Assembly (NCBI GenBank): GCA_000230935.2
Contig: AGIQ01000003.1
Span: 186,001 to 250,000, forward strand
Source: Mycolicibacterium rhodesiae JS60
GTDB taxonomy: Bacteria > Actinomycetota > Actinomycetes > Mycobacteriales > Mycobacteriaceae
DNA: 64,000 nt
Direction of reading: 5' to 3'
In this document: in pieces, positions 8,804-17,651 of the stretch
Position numbering within the stretch: the stretch's first letter is position 1
How the letters are laid out: each line of letters starts with the position of its first letter
The notes under the pieces: generated by a model
Database searches by the model: none
Seen by the model: the letters and a program-made list of their open reading frames with translations, nothing else
Told to the model about the DNA's origin: nothing
Made by a program: the position numbers and the translations under genes

Positions 8804-9946
8804 ATGACAGCACCCGACCGCTACGCCGAAGAGCGGTGGTTTCTGGTTCGAGGGCTGCCCGCCGTGGTGCGCCGCGGTGCCCTGCTCCGGCGGGTGTGGG
8901 GCCGCTCGGCTCCCGCACTGGCCGGGCTGGCGGTCGTAGCGGCCAACTCCATCCTGGTGGTGGCGTTGTCGGGCAAGCACACCATCGACATCGACGGCCG
9001 TCCGACGGTGACCGAGGGTTTCGTACTCGCCCTGGTGGTGCTGGTCATGCCCGTCGCTGGTCTGGCCGGCTGGCTGGTGTCGCGGATCGAAACGCCCCTC
9101 AAGCGCGTCGTGGCGGCGAACGTGAGCCTGGCGGTGATCGTCCTCGGGTGCATTTTCGGCGGTCCGAGCCCCAGGGAATTCGTGAATCTGGTCATGTCGG
9201 CGATCGCGATCGCCCTCATCCTGGTGGCCACCGCATCGGGCGTCGGCTCGATCCTGGGCTGGGCGGCGCGCGACACGATGTCGAACCTGGCGCTGGCCAG
9301 CGGCATGTTCGTCCGCGCACTGCCGGTCGTGCTGCTGACGTTTCTGGTGTTCTTCAACACCTACGTCTGGTTGATGGCGGCGATCGTGAGTCGCGAGCGC
9401 CTGTGGCTGGCCATCGGATTCCTGTTCCTGATCGCGTCGGCCTTCTTGATCTCGAGCACCATGGAGCGCGTGCGCCCGATCCTGGAGGCGGCCGATCCCG
9501 CGGTCGAAGACCAGGATCGCCTGGCGGCCACGCCGTTCGCCGGCATTGCCGACGAACCCGGTGCCGATCCGTTGTCCCGGACCGAACGCGCCAACGTGGT
9601 GTTCGTCGTCGCCGCCTCGCAAGTGGGTCAGGTGCTGACAGTCGCGCTGGCCACCGGCGCGATCTTCGGAGTGCTCGGCCTGATCGTGCTCAGCCCGCCC
9701 CTGCTGGAGTCGTGGACCCGCGGCGCGGGCAGCAACGACGGCCACATCCTCGGCATGATTCTGCCCGTTCCCGATCCGCTGATTCAAACGACGATGATGC
9801 TCACGGCCATCACCTTCATGTATCTGGCGGCGAAAGCGGTGACCGACAAGGAATACCGCGCCCAGTTCCTCGACCCGCTGCTGGCCGACCTGCGGCTGAC
9901 GTTGGTGGCGCGGGATCGCTACCGCTCGTCGCACAGGGGGCGCTGA
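8804..9946 (+). CDS. Multi-pass membrane protein, Rv2113-like (copy A)
   Basis: About 380 residues from the ATG at 8804, with an alternative upstream in-frame start at 8762. Roughly eight hydrophobic helices are visible, including ALAGLAVVAANSILVVAL, VLALVVLVMPVAGLAGWLV, LPVVLLTFLVFFNTYVWLM, LWLAIGFLFLIASAFLIS and VLTVALATGAIFGVLGLIVL. The N-terminal signature EERWFLVRGLPAVVRR and the loop with ERLWLAIGF recur in the next gene (EWFLGRGLPLVLTRR, RERLWQTIGF), so the two are tandem paralogues. The gene lies divergent from dop, where M. tuberculosis has the single gene Rv2113. The function is unknown and no transporter motif stands out. Confidence 0.85.
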   Translation: MTAPDRYAEERWFLVRGLPAVVRRGALLRRVWGRSAPALAGLAVVAANSILVVALSGKHTIDIDGRPTVTEGFVLALVVLVMPVAGLAGWLVSRIETPLKRVVAANVSLAVIVLGCIFGGPSPREFVNLVMSAIAIALILVATASGVGSILGWAARDTMSNLALASGMFVRALPVVLLTFLVFFNTYVWLMAAIVSRERLWLAIGFLFLIASAFLISSTMERVRPILEAADPAVEDQDRLAATPFAGIADEPGADPLSRTERANVVFVVAASQVGQVLTVALATGAIFGVLGLIVLSPPLLESWTRGAGSNDGHILGMILPVPDPLIQTTMMLTAITFMYLAAKAVTDKEYRAQFLDPLLADLRLTLVARDRYRSSHRGR

Positions 9947-9947
9947 G

Positions 9948-11105
9948 ATGAGCACCGACACCCGCGATGTCCACGAGTGGTTCCTGGGCCGCGGCCTGCC
10001 CCTGGTATTGACCCGCCGGGTGCGATCACGAGCCCTGATCGTGCGCTCGGCGCCGGTGGTCAGCGGTATCGGAGCGCTGATCGCGCTGACCGCGCTGGTC
10101 GCCGATTTCAGTGACGGCAGTGCGGAAGTCGGCACCGTCGTGCGACTGGGCGCGATGGCCGTGCTGCTGATCGCGGCGCCGTTCGTCCTGTACCTGCTGC
10201 ACCAGGCCGGCACGACCCGCAGTGAGGCCGGGCGGCGCACCGCGGCGCTGTTGGTGATGGCACTGTTCGTGATCGGCTTTCCGCTGGCCGACAGCGGCTG
10301 GACCGGTCTGGCCGCGGCCGAAGTGGCCGGTTTCGGCTTCGTCGCCGTGCTCGCAGTGTGGCTGACTTACCTCGGTATCGGTTCGATTGTCTTGTGGGCG
10401 TTCCGGTTTGCCTGGGTCCAGTTCGGCGCGCTCGGGACGTTGATGAGTCGCGCACTGCCGCTTCTGATGCTGACCGTGGTGGTGTACTTCACCGGCGAAC
10501 TGTGGCAGCTGTCTGCCCGGATGACCCGCGAACGGCTCTGGCAGACAATCGGTTTCCTGTCGTTGGTAGCCATCGTTTTCATGGTGGTGACGATTCGCGA
10601 CGAGGTGAAGGCCCTGCGCGAGGACAGGTCTGGTCAGCGCAACACCGCAGCCCTGCTGGCCGATACACCGCTGGCAACCGAATCCGACCCGGAACGCACG
10701 CCGCTCTCGCTGGCCGAGCAGGTCAACGTCGTCGCGGTGATGGTAGTGTCCCAGGCGATTCAGGTGGTGTTCTTCACCACGGGGCTGTTCGCGTTCTTCC
10801 TGGCGCTGGGGACCATCGCGGTTCCCGACGACGTGACTGTGCTGTGGTCGGGCGAGCAGTCCTGTCCGGTCGGCGAACCGCCTTGCGCCGGAACGTGGTT
10901 CGGCATCCACGTCCCGGTTCCACAGACTGTGGTGCACACTTCATTGTTCGTGGCGGTGCTGTCCGGGCTGTACTTCACCGTCAGCACCAGCGTCGACCCG
11001 CTGTATCGGCAGCGGTTCTTCGACCCGTTGATCGCCGACGTCGCCGTGAGCCTGGCCGGCCGCGACGCGTATCTGCAGATGGAGGTAAGCGATGACCGAG
11101 CGTGA
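9948..11105 (+). CDS. Multi-pass membrane protein, Rv2113-like (copy B)
   Basis: A 385-residue paralogue of the preceding protein, starting 1 nt after its stop. It shares the WFLxRGLPxVxxRR N-terminus, a similar series of about eight helices, a cytosolic loop around ESDPERTPLSLAEQVNVV and the C-terminal PLxxRQRFxDPLxADxxxxLxxRDxY segment (copy A: KEYRAQFLDPLLADLRLTLVARDRY). A cysteine pair (SCPVGEPPC) in an extracytoplasmic loop near residues 305-311 is absent from copy A and could form a disulfide. The C-terminus overlaps the next gene by 14 nt, which suggests a three-gene operon. Confidence 0.85.
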   Translation: MSTDTRDVHEWFLGRGLPLVLTRRVRSRALIVRSAPVVSGIGALIALTALVADFSDGSAEVGTVVRLGAMAVLLIAAPFVLYLLHQAGTTRSEAGRRTAALLVMALFVIGFPLADSGWTGLAAAEVAGFGFVAVLAVWLTYLGIGSIVLWAFRFAWVQFGALGTLMSRALPLLMLTVVVYFTGELWQLSARMTRERLWQTIGFLSLVAIVFMVVTIRDEVKALREDRSGQRNTAALLADTPLATESDPERTPLSLAEQVNVVAVMVVSQAIQVVFFTTGLFAFFLALGTIAVPDDVTVLWSGEQSCPVGEPPCAGTWFGIHVPVPQTVVHTSLFVAVLSGLYFTVSTSVDPLYRQRFFDPLIADVAVSLAGRDAYLQMEVSDDRA

Positions 11106-11703
11106 CGACGTATTCGACAAGCGGTACGGGGAGGTGCTGCTGGTCAAGGCGGGCGACACCGGGCCCGAAGCCACTGTCTACTGCAGCTTTCCGCTCAACG
11201 ACTGCCCGGCCGAGCTGTGGGACAAGCTCGACGCCGAGGCGATCGCCAAGGAGCATGGGGCGGTCGCGGCCCTGTTGAACGGGCCGCGGCACTGGCTGAT
11301 GAGCAGCATCGAGAAGGATGCTCAGGGCGAGCCGGACACGATGACGTTCGGCGGTATCGACATGATGCGGCAGGCCACCGTCAAGCTGTCCTCGATGAAT
11401 CCCGCTCCCTACAGCGTCAATCACGTCGACCGGAAGACGGTCTTCAACTTCGACGCCGGGCGACCGGTGTTCGAGCTCGTCGACCCGCAGGGGCAACGTT
11501 GGGTGATGCAGACCTACAGCCAGGGCGTCGACCCCACCCTCAGCCTGGCCGGTCTGCCGGACCTCGGCGCCCGCCTGACCCTGCCCGACGGCTGGCGCTA
11601 CGAGACCCGGATGCTGACCGAGCGGCTCAGCGTGGACACCACGACCCGCGATGCGCACGTCACCCAGGACAACTTCGCGAACAGCTACTCGCTGGAGTTC
11701 TGA
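11092..11703 (+). CDS. Rv2114-like conserved cytosolic protein
   Basis: A 203-residue soluble protein with a GGAGG ribosome-binding site 6 nt before its ATG, inside the end of the upstream membrane gene. It has no signal peptide or membrane helix. The sequence includes HWLMSSIEKDAQG, FNFDAGRPVFELVDPQGQRWVMQTYSQ and a C-terminal DGWRYETRMLTERLSVDT, an all-beta pattern. It corresponds by position and size to Rv2114 and follows membrane genes of the Rv2113 type, so it may work with them (inference). The function is unknown. Confidence 0.85.
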   Translation: MTERDDVFDKRYGEVLLVKAGDTGPEATVYCSFPLNDCPAELWDKLDAEAIAKEHGAVAALLNGPRHWLMSSIEKDAQGEPDTMTFGGIDMMRQATVKLSSMNPAPYSVNHVDRKTVFNFDAGRPVFELVDPQGQRWVMQTYSQGVDPTLSLAGLPDLGARLTLPDGWRYETRMLTERLSVDTTTRDAHVTQDNFANSYSLEF

Positions 11704-11765
11704 GCGGGCTGGTTTCCGCCGCCGTCGCGGCCGCTCAGCACCTCTGCTGACGTGATCGCGCGCGG

Positions 11766-13568
11766 CTACAGGTACTGACCCAGGTTCGACTCGGTGTCGA
11801 TCGCCCGGCTGGCACTGCTGCTCTTGCCGGTGACCAGCGTGCGGATGTAGACGATCCGCTCGCCCTTCTTGCCCGAAATCCTGGCCCAGTCATCGGGATT
11901 GGTGGTGTTGGGCAGGTCCTCGTTCTCGGCGAACTCGTCGACGATCGAGTCGAGCAGGTGCTGAATCCGCAGACCCTTCTGCCCGGTCTCCAGGACTGAC
12001 TTGATCGCGTACTTCTTGGCCCGGTCGACGACGTTCTGAATCATCGCACCGGAGTTGAAGTCCTTGAAGTACATGACTTCCTTGTCACCGTTGGCATAGG
12101 TGACCTCCAGGAACCGGTTGTCGTCGATCTCGGCGTACATCCGGTCGACGACCTTCTCGATCATCGCCCTGATGCACAGCCCGCGGTCGCCGCCGAACTC
12201 GTCGAGATCGTCGGCATTGACCGGCAGGTCCTCGGTGAGGTACTTGCTGAAGATGTCAAGGGCGGCTTCGGCATCCGGCCGCTCGATCTTGATCTTGACA
12301 TCCAGGCGGCCGGGCCGCAGGATCGCCGGATCGATCATGTCCTCGCGGTTGGAGGCGCCGATGACGATCACGTTCTCCAGCCCCTCCACACCGTCGATCT
12401 CGGAGAGCAGCTGCGGGACGACCGTCGTCTCCACGTCCGAGCTCACGCCCGTGCCGCGGGTACGGAAGATCGAATCCATCTCGTCGAAGAACACGATCAC
12501 CGGCGTTCCCTCGGAGGCCTTTTCGCGGGCCCGCTGGAAGATCAACCGAATGTGGCGTTCGGTCTCACCGACGAATTTGTTCAGCAGCTCCGGGCCCTTG
12601 ATGTTGAGGAAGTACGACTTCGCCTCGCGTGCGTCGTCGCCACGAACCTCGGCCATCTTCTTGGCAAGTGAATTGGCAACGGCCTTGGCGATCAATGTCT
12701 TTCCGCAGCCGGGCGGACCGTAGAGCAGCACGCCCTTGGGCGGGCGCAGGGCGTACTCGCGGTACAGCTCCTTGTGCAGGAACGGCAGTTCCACGGCGTC
12801 ACGGATCTGCTCGATCTGCCGGGTCAGGCCGCCGATGTCGTGGTAGGCGACGTCGGGCACCTCTTCGAGCACCAGATCCTCGACTTCGGCCTTCGGAATG
12901 CGCTCGAATGCATACCCGGCCTTGGTGTCGACCAGCAGCGAGTCGCCCGGGCGCAACTTGCGTGGACGCAGATCGTCGTCGAGCGCCTCGGCGACGTCGA
13001 CGGGCAGGTCCTCGATGGCGACCAGGGGTTCGGCCAGCCACACGATGCGTTCCTCATCGGCATGCCCGACCACCAGCGCACGGTGGCCGTCGGCGAGGAT
13101 CTCGCGCAACGTGCTGATCTCGCCGACGGATTCGTAGGTGCCCGCCTCGACCACGGTCAGCGCCTCGTTGAGACGGACGGTCTGGCCCTGCTTGAGTTCC
13201 TTGGTGTCGATGTTGGGAGAGCAGGTGAGCCGCATCTTGCGGCCGGAGGTGAACACGTCGACGGTGTCGTCGTCATGAGCGCCCAGGAGCACGCCGTAGC
13301 CGCTCGGCGGCTGACCCAGCCGGTCGACCTCCTCGCGGAGCGCCAACAGCTGCTGACGGGCCTCTTTGAGGGTGTCCATCAGCTTGGCATTGCGCGCGGC
13401 AAGGGAGTCGATACGCGCCTCGAGCTGATGCACATCGCGCGCGCTGCGGGCGCCGCCCTGCCCAATGGCGTTCTCGAGCTGCTCGCGCAGGACCGACGCC
13501 TCGCGGCGTAGCTCCTCAAGCTCGGCAGCATCCTCGCTCGACAGTTGGGGGTCTTGTGCCTCACTCAT
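11766..13568 (-). CDS. mpa: Proteasomal AAA ATPase Mpa (ARC)
   Basis: A hexameric ring ATPase that recognises Pup through its coiled coils, unfolds pupylated proteins and threads them into PrcBA. The ATG at 13568 follows AAAGGAG and gives 600 residues. An N-terminal coiled coil (LSSEDAAELEELRREA onward) is followed by tandem OB domains. The AAA module carries Walker A GPPGCGKT, Walker B VIVFFDEMDSIF and the second-region-of-homology arginines. The C-terminus ends in GQYL, the proteasome-docking motif. It converges with the Rv2114-like gene and diverges from the Mtb12-like gene. The family match is certain. Confidence 0.98.
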   Translation of the reverse strand: MSEAQDPQLSSEDAAELEELRREASVLREQLENAIGQGGARSARDVHQLEARIDSLAARNAKLMDTLKEARQQLLALREEVDRLGQPPSGYGVLLGAHDDDTVDVFTSGRKMRLTCSPNIDTKELKQGQTVRLNEALTVVEAGTYESVGEISTLREILADGHRALVVGHADEERIVWLAEPLVAIEDLPVDVAEALDDDLRPRKLRPGDSLLVDTKAGYAFERIPKAEVEDLVLEEVPDVAYHDIGGLTRQIEQIRDAVELPFLHKELYREYALRPPKGVLLYGPPGCGKTLIAKAVANSLAKKMAEVRGDDAREAKSYFLNIKGPELLNKFVGETERHIRLIFQRAREKASEGTPVIVFFDEMDSIFRTRGTGVSSDVETTVVPQLLSEIDGVEGLENVIVIGASNREDMIDPAILRPGRLDVKIKIERPDAEAALDIFSKYLTEDLPVNADDLDEFGGDRGLCIRAMIEKVVDRMYAEIDDNRFLEVTYANGDKEVMYFKDFNSGAMIQNVVDRAKKYAIKSVLETGQKGLRIQHLLDSIVDEFAENEDLPNTTNPDDWARISGKKGERIVYIRTLVTGKSSSASRAIDTESNLGQYL

Positions 13569-13654
13569 GTTGCGCTCCTTTCCCACACCGAGAGTTGGTG
13601 CGGTGGATACCTCAACGCTACCGGCCCAACCTCGATCATGTGCGTTCGGGGAAT

Positions 13655-13682
13655 TTCGACACACTGGCAACACTGTTAATCT
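13655..13682 (+). promoter_or_regulatory. Possible SigA-type promoter of the Mtb12-like gene
   Basis: TTCGAC at 13655-13660 and TAATCT at 13677-13682 are separated by 16 bp, 33 bp before the GTG at 13716 and within the divergent mpa/Mtb12-like gap. A GAGAGGA ribosome-binding site follows. This is a pattern match by eye only. Confidence 0.35.
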
Positions 13683-13715
13683 TTCCCATGAGTCGGGCAG
13701 ATCGAGAGGACAGCC

Positions 13716-14207
13716 GTGACCCTGAAACTCCTAGCCACGGGCGTTGCCGCCGCCGCGATCGTCGGCGGTGCCGCTGCCGGTGTGACGTCGGTTGCATTCA
13801 GCTCGCCGGTAGCCCCGGCCGTGCAGCCCGTCGTCTTCGGCGCACCGCTGCCGCAGACCCCGGCTCCCGAGCTCCAGAGCCAGCTCGTCGCCACCCTCGA
13901 CGGCCTCCAGGGCGGCGGGTCGTTCTCCGGCAGCAAGGCCTCCTACATCCAGTTCGGCCTGGGCCGGATTGAGGGCATTGCCGCAGACCGGGCGTTCAAC
14001 AACGCCTCGGCCAAGGGACTGTTCCCGCTGAATTTCGTCGTTGCCGACATCGACCAGGAAGGTCCGACCGCCACGGCGAATGTCACCGCGACGGCGCCGA
14101 ATGGTCAGACCGCCACGCAGAGCATCCAGTTTGTCCAGGGGCCCAGCCCGTCGGGCTGGCAGCTGACGAAGCAGTCGGCGCTCGCGCTGATGCAAGGCGC
14201 CGGCTAG
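13716..14207 (+). CDS. Mtb12-family secreted antigen
   Basis: A 163-residue exported protein. The N-terminal hydrophobic signal (LLATGVAAAAIVGGAAAGVTS) is followed by the family hallmark VQPVVFGAPLPQTPAPELQSQL. The C-terminal half has the Mtb12 core ending in a WQLTKQSALALMQGAG-type helix. This matches the low-molecular-weight antigen MTB12/CFP-2 family of M. tuberculosis (Rv2376c type), which has a nuclear-transport-factor-2-like fold and no known catalytic role. It is followed by lppK with a 7-nt gap, and LppK contains the same domain, so the two look like products of duplication. It starts at a GTG. Confidence 0.9.
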   Translation: MTLKLLATGVAAAAIVGGAAAGVTSVAFSSPVAPAVQPVVFGAPLPQTPAPELQSQLVATLDGLQGGGSFSGSKASYIQFGLGRIEGIAADRAFNNASAKGLFPLNFVVADIDQEGPTATANVTATAPNGQTATQSIQFVQGPSPSGWQLTKQSALALMQGAG

Positions 14208-14214
14208 TCGCTGG

Positions 14215-14772
14215 ATGCGTCACCCGCTGTTCGGAGTTCTGAGCGCCGCCACAATTGTGGCGGCGCTCAGCCTCTCTGGGTGTTCTGAGCACGCCGAGCC
14301 GAAGTCGGCGCAGAGCCCGTTCGAGCAGTCGTCGACCACGCTGGCGCCGCCGGAGACCACGGCGGCGGCCCTGCCGACCCCCGAGGTTCTGACCGACGTC
14401 CTCTATCGGCTGGCCGACCCGGCGGTCAAGGGCGCCGACAAGCTGCAGCTCGTCGAGTCCACCACGCCGGACGATGCCGCGACCATCGACAAGTTCGCGG
14501 CCGCACTGCGCGACGGCGGTTTCACCCCGCTGACGTTCACGGCCACCGAAATCCGCTGGTCTGATCGCCAGCCCGGGGACGCTTTGGCGTCGATCAACGT
14601 CACGACGTCGAACCCGGCCAACCCCGGCAACTTCACCTTCCCGATGGAGTTCCGCCAGGACAAGGCGGCCTGGCAGCTGTCCCGTGAAACGGCGAACATG
14701 CTGCTGGCCTTCGGCAATGCCAGGGGCGGCGCCAACCCGGCAAACCCCGCCAGCCCCACCCCGACACGCTGA
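14215..14772 (+). CDS. lppK: Lipoprotein LppK
   Basis: A 185-residue lipoprotein. The signal sequence ends in the lipobox LSGC (cysteine about residue 22), predicting diacylglyceryl anchoring on the outer face of the membrane. A Ser/Thr/Pro-rich linker leads into an Mtb12-like domain ending WQLSRETANMLLAF, paralogous to the protein encoded just upstream. Position and features match Rv2116. The tail is rich in Pro and Asn. The stop abuts the next start (TGAATG). Confidence 0.9.
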   Translation: MRHPLFGVLSAATIVAALSLSGCSEHAEPKSAQSPFEQSSTTLAPPETTAAALPTPEVLTDVLYRLADPAVKGADKLQLVESTTPDDAATIDKFAAALRDGGFTPLTFTATEIRWSDRQPGDALASINVTTSNPANPGNFTFPMEFRQDKAAWQLSRETANMLLAFGNARGGANPANPASPTPTR

Positions 14773-15066
14773 ATGTGGATCGGCTGGCTGGAGTTCGACG
14801 TCCTGCTCGGTGACGTCCACTCGCTGAAGGAGAAGCGGGCGATCGTGCGCCCGATCGTTGCCGAACTGCGGCGCCGATTCACCATCTCCGCGGCCGAGAC
14901 CGGCTCCCCCGACCTCCACCGGCGCGCGGGCATCGGCCTATCCGTGGTGGCCGGGGACCGCGCGCACGTCGTCGACGTGCTCGATGCCGCCGAACGGTTG
15001 GTGGCCGCGCGTCCCGAGATCGAGCTGCTGTCGGTCCGCCGTGGGCTGCACCGCAGCGACGATTAG
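14773..15066 (+). CDS. DUF503 (YlxP-like) small protein
   Basis: A 97-residue protein starting directly after the lppK stop. MWIGWLEFDVLLGDVHSLKEKR and IVRPIVAELRRRF match the DUF503/YlxP family, a ferredoxin-like alpha/beta fold found in many bacteria and often linked to ribosome or rbfA loci. No enzymatic activity is established. It corresponds to Rv2117. Its end overlaps the trmI end by 4 bp, tail to tail. Confidence 0.88.
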   Translation: MWIGWLEFDVLLGDVHSLKEKRAIVRPIVAELRRRFTISAAETGSPDLHRRAGIGLSVVAGDRAHVVDVLDAAERLVAARPEIELLSVRRGLHRSDD

Positions 15067-15920
15067 ACCTGGCGCTTGCGGCGCAACGGGGTCGGCGTGA
15101 CCGTGTCCGGGGCCAGCCGGCGCGCAGAGACCAGGAACGCGGTGTGGCCCCGCATGCTGTGTTGCGGACGCACGGCCAAGCCCACGACGTCCCAGCCGCG
15201 CTGCAGCGACTCCCAACTCCGGGGCTCGGTCCAGCACTGCTGTTCGCGCAGCGCCTCCACAACCTTGGACAACTGCGTCACGGTCGCCACGTAGACCATC
15301 AGCACCCCGCCTGGGATAAGCAGCCGGGCGACGGTCGCCAGCACCTCCCAGGGCGCCAGCATGTCCAGCACGATCCGGTCGATCGAGGCGTCGGCGAGGC
15401 CGGAGTCGACCAGGTCGCCGATGATCAGCTGCCAGTTCTCGGGTTGCTGCCCGAAGAAAGTCTCGACGTTGCGCTGGGCGTGCACGGCGTGGTCGTCACG
15501 CACCTCATAGGAGATCACCTCGCCGGTGGGCCCGACCGCACGCAGGAGGGAGCACGTCAGCGCCCCGGAGCCGGCTCCGGCCTCCAGGACCCGGGCGCCG
15601 GGAAAGATGTCGCCCTCATGGACGATCTGGGCGGCATCCTTGGGGTAGATGACCTGGGCGCCGCGCGGCATCGAGAGCACGTAATCGATGAGCAGCGGCC
15701 GCAGCACCAGGAACGCGTCGCCGTTCGACGACTTGACCACGCTGCCTTCGGGCAGGCCGATCACGGCGTTGTGCTCGATCGCCCCGCGATGGGTGTGGAA
15801 CTCGCTACCCGGGTTCAGGACCATCGTGTAATGACGGCCCTTGGGGTCGGTGAGCTGCACGCGATCCCCGATGACGAAGGGACCGGTCCTTCGCGCGGCT
15901 TGTGCAGGGTCGTCGGTCAC
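15063..15920 (-). CDS. trmI: tRNA (adenine-58-N1)-methyltransferase TrmI
   Basis: This enzyme uses S-adenosylmethionine to methylate N1 of A58 in the tRNA T-loop. It is 285 residues from a GTG. The N-terminal beta domain (FVIGDRVQLTDPKGRHYTMVLNPG) is typical of bacterial TrmI. The Rossmann-like methyltransferase domain shows VLEAGAGSGALTCSLLRAVG (AdoMet loop), SYEVRDDHA and the motif DRIVLDMLAPW, where the aspartate binds the target base. It matches Rv2118c in position and size. It acts as a homotetramer in characterised members. Confidence 0.95.
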   Translation of the reverse strand: MTDDPAQAARRTGPFVIGDRVQLTDPKGRHYTMVLNPGSEFHTHRGAIEHNAVIGLPEGSVVKSSNGDAFLVLRPLLIDYVLSMPRGAQVIYPKDAAQIVHEGDIFPGARVLEAGAGSGALTCSLLRAVGPTGEVISYEVRDDHAVHAQRNVETFFGQQPENWQLIIGDLVDSGLADASIDRIVLDMLAPWEVLATVARLLIPGGVLMVYVATVTQLSKVVEALREQQCWTEPRSWESLQRGWDVVGLAVRPQHSMRGHTAFLVSARRLAPDTVTPTPLRRKRQV

Positions 15921-16005
15921 AGCCGTTCAGCCTGCCATACCTGCCATATCGGACTCGCCGCGCGAGCTGCCCTCCGCTGTCGGCGCACCGTCCTAGGCTT
16001 CGGTC

Positions 16006-16839
16006 ATGTCCGATCAGGCGTTGGAGATGCGTCGCCCCGCGCTCTCGCCGTCGCGGGCCGCCGATTTCAAGCAGTGCCCGCTGCTCTACCGCTTCCGGGC
16101 GGTCGACCGGCTGCCGGAGCCGCCGTCGACGGCCCAGCTGCGCGGTTCGGTGGTGCACGCCGCCCTCGAGCAGCTCTACGGTCTGCCGGCCGCCGACCGC
16201 GGCCCGCAGACCGCGTTGTCGCTGGTCGACCCGGCCTGGGAGAAGGTGCTGGCCGAGCACCCTGACCTTGCCGACGGCTTCACCGACGAGCAGCGCGGCC
16301 AGCTGCTGACCGAGGCGCGGGCCTTGCTGACCGGCTACTACCGGCTCGAAGACCCGACGCGGTTCGACCCGCAGAGCTGTGAGCAGCGCATCGAGGTCGA
16401 GCTCGCCGACGGCACGCTGCTGCGCGGCTACGTGGACCGCATCGACGTGGCCGGTTCCGGCGAACTGCGGGTGGTCGACTACAAGACCGGCAAGGCACCG
16501 CCTGCCGCCCGCGCGCTGGCCGAGTTCAAGGCCTTGTTCCAGATGAAGTTCTACGCTGTGGCGCTGCTGCGCTCACGCGATGTGCTGGCGACCCGGCTGC
16601 GCCTGATCTACCTGGCCGACGGCCAGCTGCTGGACTACACCCCCGAGCTCGACGAGCTGCTGCGCTTCGAGAAGACGTTGATGGCGATCTGGCGAGCCAT
16701 CCAATCCGCGGGTGCCACAGGCGATTTCCGCCCGAACCTTTCGCGGCTGTGCAATTGGTGCAGCCATCAATCGCTGTGCCCGGTCTACGGCGGCACGCCA
16801 CCGCCCTACCCCGGCTGGCCCGAGAAGCCCGCCGCGTGA
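16006..16839 (+). CDS. RecB-family PD-(D/E)XK exonuclease with Cys cluster
   Basis: 277 residues. LSPSRAADFKQCPLLYRF and GSVVHAALEQLYG start the RecB-like nuclease domain. LRVVDYKTGKAP carries the catalytic D-x(n)-(D/E)-x-K pattern. A cysteine group (the first in FKQC, then RLCNWCSHQSLCPVYGG at the C-terminus) matches the four-Cys iron-sulfur staple of Cas4/AddB-type nucleases. It corresponds to Rv2119. No Cas genes or repeats are nearby, so a repair role is more likely than a CRISPR role. The next gene overlaps by GTGA. Confidence 0.9.
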   Translation: MSDQALEMRRPALSPSRAADFKQCPLLYRFRAVDRLPEPPSTAQLRGSVVHAALEQLYGLPAADRGPQTALSLVDPAWEKVLAEHPDLADGFTDEQRGQLLTEARALLTGYYRLEDPTRFDPQSCEQRIEVELADGTLLRGYVDRIDVAGSGELRVVDYKTGKAPPAARALAEFKALFQMKFYAVALLRSRDVLATRLRLIYLADGQLLDYTPELDELLRFEKTLMAIWRAIQSAGATGDFRPNLSRLCNWCSHQSLCPVYGGTPPPYPGWPEKPAA

Positions 16840-17609
16840 GCTGCTACTACCGGCGACTCGGCCCTGATCTGTTCGCATCGACCGACCAGACCCGCAGCAA
16901 TTGGACACCTGAAATTCAGCACGGCTCACCACCTTTGGCGTTGTTGACCAAGGCCATCGAAGAGATCACGAGCGACGGGATGCGCATCGGCAGGCTGACC
17001 CTGGACATTCTGGGCGCCATCCCGGTCACCGAAGTGCGCGTGCAGGCCAAGGTCGACCGGCCGGGCAGTCGCATCGCGATGCTGTCGGCCGAGATGTCCG
17101 CCGAACGACAGGACGGCCCACAGCGGGCCGTGGCCCGGGTCACCGCATGGGCACTGGCCACGTCCGACACCGCCGACGCCGCCACCGACCGCTATCCCCC
17201 GCTGACCGAAGGGCCAACAGCGCAGGAGGAACTGCACTGGAAAGACGCCGGCGGCTACATCGATTCGGTGGACTGGCGCCCGCAACAGGAGAAGACAACA
17301 GGCACGGTGTATTGGATGTCCCCCGAGGCGAACCTGGTCGACGACGAGCCGACGACCGCACTGCAGCGCCTGGCGATGGTGGTCGATTCGGCGAATGGCA
17401 TTGGCGCGGCGATAGATCCGGAGAAGTTCATCTACATGAACACCGATACCACCGTGCATCTGCACCGGGCGCCCACCGGCAGTGATTTCGCCGTGCGGGC
17501 CCGCGGTTCGATCGGGCCGGACGGTGTCGGCGTGACCACGGCTGAACTATTCGATCGCGACGGGTTCATCGGGACGTCCGCACAGACGCTGCTGGTGCAA
17601 CGCCGCTAA
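16836..17609 (+). CDS. Acyl-CoA thioesterase-like (hotdog fold) protein
   Basis: 257 residues from a GTG overlapping the preceding stop. The pattern SCYYRRLGPDLFASTDQTRSNW, then IQHGSPPLALLTKAIEE, then RLTLDILGAIPVTEVRV is the double-hotdog, TesB-like thioesterase-superfamily layout common in mycobacteria. The second hotdog contains AMVVDSANGIGAAIDPEKFIYMNTD. It probably hydrolyses an acyl-CoA. Translational coupling with the nuclease gene seems to be genomic economy rather than shared function. Confidence 0.82.
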   Translation: MSCYYRRLGPDLFASTDQTRSNWTPEIQHGSPPLALLTKAIEEITSDGMRIGRLTLDILGAIPVTEVRVQAKVDRPGSRIAMLSAEMSAERQDGPQRAVARVTAWALATSDTADAATDRYPPLTEGPTAQEELHWKDAGGYIDSVDWRPQQEKTTGTVYWMSPEANLVDDEPTTALQRLAMVVDSANGIGAAIDPEKFIYMNTDTTVHLHRAPTGSDFAVRARGSIGPDGVGVTTAELFDRDGFIGTSAQTLLVQRR

Positions 17610-17651
17610 TATTTGCTTGCGCCTATATAGATCAAATGCAATACTTGCAAG

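Noticed and set aside
8768..10240. 490-codon minus-strand frame opposite the membrane genes
   Set aside because: Arg/His/Gln-rich shadow of two clear membrane proteins on the plus strand.
11701..11737. TGAGCGG/CCGCTCA inverted repeat at the end of the Rv2114-like gene
   Set aside because: Only 7 bp with a 23-nt loop; too weak to call as a terminator.
16006..16839. Cas4-like nuclease suggesting CRISPR
   Set aside because: No repeats or cas genes in the window, and position matches the conserved mycobacterial gene Rv2119.
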